Below, piece after piece: positions 60,037 through 64,000 of a stretch of 64,000 nt of DNA; the first letter of the stretch is position 1; each line of letters starts with the position of its first letter. A program made the position numbers and the translations under genes. The notes below the pieces were generated by a model. It worked only from the letters and a program-made list of their open reading frames with translations. It was not told the DNA's origin and did no database searches. Origin of the DNA: Odontocerum albicorne (Eukaryota; Arthropoda; Insecta; Trichoptera; Odontoceridae); the NCBI GenBank assembly GCA_949825065.1, contig OX463842.1, forward strand, positions 35,831,323 to 35,895,322, given 5' to 3'.

Positions 60037-60789
60037 CTGAAAAAAAAAAACATTGATATCATATTTAAAACTTTCAACAAAAAACTAACTAAGAAAAACA
60101 GATTTTAAACGCCCATCCTGAATTTTATGGTTTGTTTACTAACGATCAGCTAAATTAATGTCTGTTTTCCCACCTTCAACAAATTGATTTTTTATTCATA
60201 TGACTAAAAAATATATTAAAAGAACTATTAGCATGCTTAGGCGTTTTGTAAAAATTGAGAAAACTTAGTCTGTATTGAAAAGGGCTTTTAAAAAATACTA
60301 TAATTTTTTAAAATACTATTTCAAAGTGTCTAATATCTCAAGAATGGCCTCACAATTTATATTAGGCAGCTGCCAAACGCTTGTACAACTATAAATTGAA
60401 TGAAAAAAGTACCTTTTAGTAAAACCAGTCCGGAACCCGTTTAATATTTGAAGGGTCTCGGTTAATATCATTGTATGCTACTTTATTAAGAAATTTTGGT
60501 AAAAATCCTCAATAAATAGGAAAAATTATAATAATTTAGTAAATGTTTAAATAAAAAACACACAAACATATAAGTTCATGAAAAATATAAGTTGAAATTC
60601 ATTAAGCGATCTGTGGATGTACGAAAAATCGTATTTCAAAGTAAATTTGCTCTATGGATTACTTTCACTCGTATTCTCCTAAGGCTTTCATCTATGAACA
60701 TAAAAGTTGTAAGGCATATTGCTGATCCCTATAGTAATAAATCAAACAGTAGAATTTCAATCCAGTGCAAGTAACGTAGAAAGTTAATT
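60037..60789. other. No gene recognised
   Basis: AT-rich. If the exon at 59942-60036 is real this would be its intron. The plus frame 60592-60774 shows no motif. Confidence 0.4.
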
Positions 60790-61004
60790 TTTATAGAAGA
60801 GTAACGGAGAGGTACATATACATAGAACAAGCGAAAATGTGAGCTTAGATAGAATGAGGAAGAGAAGATTGGAATATTTACTAAAAAGAAATTAAAATGA
60901 AATCGAGCAAGTCATATTACATGGGTAGGTACAAGTAAAAAGGTTTTGTAGGAAGAAGAAAGAGCTCCTGGCTGAAGAACCTATGAGAGAGGTTTCACTA
61001 TATA
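60790..61004 (+). pseudogene. LINE-D reverse transcriptase tail, left half
   Basis: RRLEYLLKRN-like and GFVGRRKSSWLKNL (about 60935-60980) match the GRR..SWLRN(I/L)RDW signature of LINE-D. Reading stops at a mariner inserted at TA (61003-61004) and continues at 62294. Confidence 0.75.
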
Positions 61005-62291
61005 TTAGGTCCTTACATATGAAATAGGCGTTTTGTTTGGGAGGAACATAAAGTTGATTTTTTTTTAATATAATATATTTATTTAATCAAAGTATGTACC
61101 ATTGCTATCTATGCACTTTTGCCATCTCATAGGTAGTTCATCGATCCCTTTACTAAAAAAACCATTCGGACGGGAATCAATAAAATCTTTGAAGTCGGTT
61201 TGGACTGCCCCATCGGAGTTGAATTTTTTCCCTTGCAAGAAGTTATCCAAATTGCGAAAAAAATAGTAATCTGTTGGGGCAAGGTCCGGAGAGTACGGTG
61301 GATGTCTTAGACATTCCAATTGAAGCTCTTCTAATTTGGTAGCCGTCTGTTGTGCAGTGTGTGGTCTAGCGTTATCATGAAGCAGCAGTGGCCTAGAGCG
61401 ATTAACCAGCCTCGGTTGTTTAGCAGCTAGCTTTTCCATCATGGTTTGCAGTTGCTGACAATAGACATCTGCCGTAATCGTCTGGCCAGATTTAAGAAAG
61501 CTGTAGTGAACGACACCAGCACTAGTCCACCAAACGCTCACAAGTAACTTTTTTGGAGTCAATTTTCGCTTGGGGCATGGTTTGGCTGGTTCGGCAGGGT
61601 TCAGCCATTGCGATGAGCGCTTCCGATTATCATACAGGATCCACTTTTCATCACAGGTAATGATTCGATTCAAAATCCCTTCATTATTGTGCCGGTTGAG
61701 TAATGCAACGCAGCAGTCAACGCGCGTTTGTTGATTTGCTCCACTCAATTCGTGAGGTACCCACCTTTCAAGCTTTTTCACCTTCCCAATTTGCTTCAAG
61801 TGGATTAAAACAGTTTTATCACTAACACCGCAGCCTGCAGCTAACTCGGACGTGGTTTGCGATGGATCCGCTTCCACAATAGCCTTCAATTCTTCATTAT
61901 CAACTTTGGTCTCCGGCCGTCCACGGGGCTTGTTCTGCAGGTCGAAATTTCCAGAACGAAAACGTTGGAACCAAAAACGCACTGTGTTTTCTTTTGCGGC
62001 ACCGTCGCCATACACATCATTAATCCTTCGAACCGTTTCTGCAGCACTGGTGCCACGGTGGAACTCGTACTCGTAAATAACGCGATATTTCAAGTTTTCC
62101 ATTTTGTAAACTGAGTGACGCAAAGAAAAAAAACAATTGAGGAAAAAACAAATGAATTATAATTTTCGAAACACAAATACTTGAGTAAATAGCTGTATAA
62201 ATTTGAATTTGGAATTCCTAACCAAAGAGAAGATATTTGAGATCAAAGTTGCCAGTACGGCAAAACGCCAATTTCATATGTAAGGACCTAA
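61005..62291 (-). mobile_element. Complete mariner transposon
   Basis: Length is 1287 bp. The 31-bp terminal inverted repeats (starting TTAGGTCCTTACATATGAAA) at 61005-61035 and 62261-62291 differ at one position. TA flanks both sides (61003-61004 and 62292-62293). It carries one open transposase gene on the minus strand. Intact ends, intact gene and a simple insertion in a LINE indicate a relatively recent arrival. Confidence 0.95.
61083..62102 (-). CDS. Mariner transposase, apparently intact
   Basis: This is a cut-and-paste transposase that binds the terminal repeats, cuts the element out and inserts it at TA. The ATG at 62100-62102 (MENLKYRVIYEYEFHRG) gives 339 residues, typical for mariner; seven further codons upstream are open but start with TTG. 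In order: an N-terminal helix-turn-helix (about residues 1-55, with VRFWFQRFRSGNF); a linker with RGRP at 60-63; a second helix-turn-helix (about 70-105); WVPHEL at 114-119, which contributes to dimer contacts in the family; and the catalytic domain. Its D,D34D triad is Asp151 in CDEKW, Asp243 in LHDNARPHT and Asp278 in PTDYYFF. No stop or frameshift interrupts it. Whether the host expresses it cannot be seen. Confidence 0.95.
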   Translation of the reverse strand: MENLKYRVIYEYEFHRGTSAAETVRRINDVYGDGAAKENTVRFWFQRFRSGNFDLQNKPRGRPETKVDNEELKAIVEADPSQTTSELAAGCGVSDKTVLIHLKQIGKVKKLERWVPHELSGANQQTRVDCCVALLNRHNNEGILNRIITCDEKWILYDNRKRSSQWLNPAEPAKPCPKRKLTPKKLLVSVWWTSAGVVHYSFLKSGQTITADVYCQQLQTMMEKLAAKQPRLVNRSRPLLLHDNARPHTAQQTATKLEELQLECLRHPPYSPDLAPTDYYFFRNLDNFLQGKKFNSDGAVQTDFKDFIDSRPNGFFSKGIDELPMRWQKCIDSNGTYFD

Positions 62292-62293
62292 TA

Positions 62294-62490
62294 TAACACG
62301 GAGATATTGTTCAAAGCAGCTGCAGAAATAATTAAAATAGCCATGATAATTGTCAACCTCTAGCGTAGAGAGGAACGTTTAGAAGAAAAAGGTTAGAATG
62401 AAGTTGTAATCTGTTCTCCCTTCCTACCCTTAAATGGGCATGGCGTGATGGTTGTGTTGATGATGATGATGAAAAAGAAAACTCATACTA
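62294..62490 (+). pseudogene. LINE-D reverse transcriptase tail, right half
   Basis: Continues the LINE broken at 61004: ILFKAAAEIIKIAMIIVNL (about 62308-62364) matches the LF.AA.....IA.MIANLR end of this family. Untranslated sequence with CTACCCTTAAATGGGCATGG follows, and then a GATGATGATGATG tail at 62455-62470. Confidence 0.75.
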
Positions 62491-63065
62491 CAAACTTTCA
62501 AAAAGAAGTATGGAAGAAAGTTTGATTCAAATTTCACATCATATTGATACAAAATTTTACCGTTCGTTTTTTTAATTTCAAATTATAATAACCGTTAACT
62601 TTAGATGATATTTTACAAAATAACTGTAGATTTAATAAATAACAATCTAGATATATAGTTGAGCATACTTTTTTTCTGAAAATAAACATGCCAACTCTCG
62701 AAATCCATATAAACCTTCTCGAAATGGCGAAAGTAATACCTTATTAATATTTTGACATAACCTTTCCGTCGCTTCTTTTCCTTTGCAAGGCGAGGAGCCA
62801 TTATGATCATAATTTAAATATTGCCATCTAATATTTATCACCTGAGGGACGCCTGAGGGTTAATGTATGAGGACGCTGTATACGGGTGTGCGACAGGGTT
62901 GACCTCCCTCTCGCTCATTCTCTAAGGTCAATACAATACCACAATCAATGAGATTCGTGATAACGATAATCAAAAAATGTGTTTTAATACCATGTTGTTC
63001 ATAAATAACATTCTGGACGCAAATTATATTTTTAAATATTTATTTTAATTCGTACATTCTTCAAT
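62491..63065. other. No gene recognised
   Basis: AT-rich; overlapping minus frames 62613-62841 have no domain. A GC-richer patch lies at 62850-62930. Confidence 0.45.
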
Positions 63066-63235
63066 TTACGATCTCCGTGGCTTAGTTGGTAGAAAGTCAC
63101 GTTATGGTCGGCTCTCTGTATCTGTGATGCGGAACAGTTTTTGCGACACCTACTGCAATTTCCGAAGAGTTCGGTTCTTGAACCAAATGTATGGGTGGAT
63201 TTTGCCTCTATAGGCATTATCACCTGACTTAACTA
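63066..63235 (+). repeat. SINE-C-like repeat, copy 4
   Basis: Head GATCTCCGTGGCTTAGTTGG is a tRNA-like A box; the B box is degenerate. The downstream CCGAAGAGTTCGGTTCTTGA resembles the GGTTCTAAACCC part of the other SINE-C copies. A second tRNA-like piece (GAAGTTGGTAGGACG...GCGGGTTCGATAAC) lies at 63500-63545. Confidence 0.45.
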
Positions 63236-63819
63236 CCCTAGATTGCGTGTAAATATTTTAAAAGGCTCCTAACAAGATTTGGAATAACTAACGGCATCAT
63301 TTCATAAAAAGAATGTTGCATGATGGATTGACTCTCTTTATCTGCAGTGTGAATTAGTCTATAGAATACTTGTTGCAATGTATAAGGAACCTGATGTCTT
63401 GCACCGAAGAGTACTTAATTCGTAGAACACCGAGTGCTGTTTAGTTCACCAAATTCTGGGTGAAAATAATTAAGTGCCTCCAACGCGATAAAAATAAGAA
63501 GTTGGTAGGACGACTTTCCAGCCCGGAGATAGCGGGTTCGATAACAACAAGATCACACTAACGATCTTCATTGATCACTTGGAAACTTCATGGCTTATTT
63601 ATACACTGAGATTTTATGTCCGATTATCTATGGTGGCCGAACATAAATGTTCCAAAAAAGGTTTTTATATATCCGTGGCGTTTAACATATTTTTGATTCG
63701 CTGAAAAAAGTTTTCACCTTTGCAATTAACCTATGGTGTGTATCATAAAGAATATACCCAAACCGACTTACTGCAAATATAAGGTAAAGATGGTGCTGGA
63801 ATTTGTTTACTTGGGCTCT
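63236..63819. other. No gene; one tRNA-like scrap
   Basis: AT-rich except for the tRNA-like B-box region near 63530-63545 (GCGGGTTCGATAAC), probably from another SINE. Confidence 0.4.
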
Positions 63820-63999
63820 CCTAATAACATACCAACACCGGAGGTTCCACAGTCAAAATAAAGCACAGAGTGAAAATGAGAATGCGCCCGATGAATTCTA
63901 TATCCACCAAAACTAAGACAAGACTTGTAAGAGCACTGATCTTTGCTATCTTTTTCTATGATGCTGAAACGTGGACTTTAAAGTACTCGTATATAGATA
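63820..63999 (+). pseudogene. LINE-B reverse transcriptase fragment, cut by window end
   Basis: VYLGSPNN (63808-63830) matches the YLGS block. After a frameshift, GGSTVKIKHRVKMRMRPMNS then STKTKTRLVRALIFAIFFYD and AETWTLK (63905-63983) match the LINE-B order seen at 16150-16470. The copy continues past the window edge, so its length is unknown. Confidence 0.75.
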
Positions 64000-64000
64000 G

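Noticed and set aside
62040..62075. Octamer insertion in the mariner N-terminus (YEYE)
   Set aside because: TACGAGTACGAG could suggest a CGAGTA insertion, but YEYEFHRG may be the normal sequence of this mariner group, so I do not use it as evidence of insertion.
61852..62114. Plus-strand open frames over the mariner
   Set aside because: Antisense to the transposase gene, which has the conserved motifs.
62103..62123. Longer N-terminus for the mariner transposase
   Set aside because: The seven extra codons begin with TTG. The ATG at 62102 gives the usual MENLKYR-type start and family length.

Overview
The window looks like repeat-dense DNA from an arthropod, most likely an insect. It is strongly AT-rich and holds no bacterial-style gene order. 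Almost everything recognisable is a eukaryotic transposable element of a kind common in insect genomes: mariner, piggyBac and Helitron DNA transposons, several families of non-LTR retrotransposon (LINE) 3' ends, and tRNA-derived SINEs. The species cannot be named from the sequence. No complete host gene was found. The best candidate for host coding sequence is a small terminal-exon-like stretch on the minus strand at 59942-60036.

Layout. 0-10 kb: a broken LINE-A reverse transcriptase, one SINE-A and two SINE-B copies, a decayed piggyBac with TTAA ends and tandemly repeated right ends, and a 60-bp minisatellite. 10-25 kb: two mariner copies of one family (mariner-A, 10051-10989 and 21862-22819), each with a different internal deletion; LINE-B and LINE-C fragments in both orientations; a mariner-like remnant; a 30-bp inverted repeat; and 55-bp and 32-bp tandem repeats. 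25-34 kb: SINEs, LINE-C tails, an in-frame 75-bp minisatellite, a second LINE-A tail and a LINE-D tail. 35-47 kb: a LINE with an internal deletion; a jockey-like LINE split by a near full-length but broken mariner-B; a SINE-A copy; a GC-richer segment that may be a solo LTR; and a third LINE-A tail. 47-54 kb: a long (AT)n tract and a 151-bp satellite. 54.6-58.5 kb: a Helitron with a decayed Rep/helicase gene, a recognisable 3' terminus and a mariner fragment inside it. 60.8-62.5 kb: a LINE-D split by a 1.29-kb mariner whose transposase gene is intact. 63-64 kb: a SINE-C-like repeat and a LINE-B fragment.

How the parts relate. The elements do not act together as a system. They are layers of insertions: mariner into LINE (twice), mariner into Helitron, and tandem amplification of transposon ends (piggyBac right end, SINE-B tail, mariner-B/LINE junction). 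Only the mariner at 61005-62291 looks capable of making its own protein. LINE-A/B/C/D and SINE-A/B/C are labels used only in this report.

The least expected signal is an apparent excess of the octamer TACTCGTA (or its complement) in unrelated places. In one minisatellite unit it is visible as a 6-bp insertion. I saw no defence system, CRISPR array or other organised new system.
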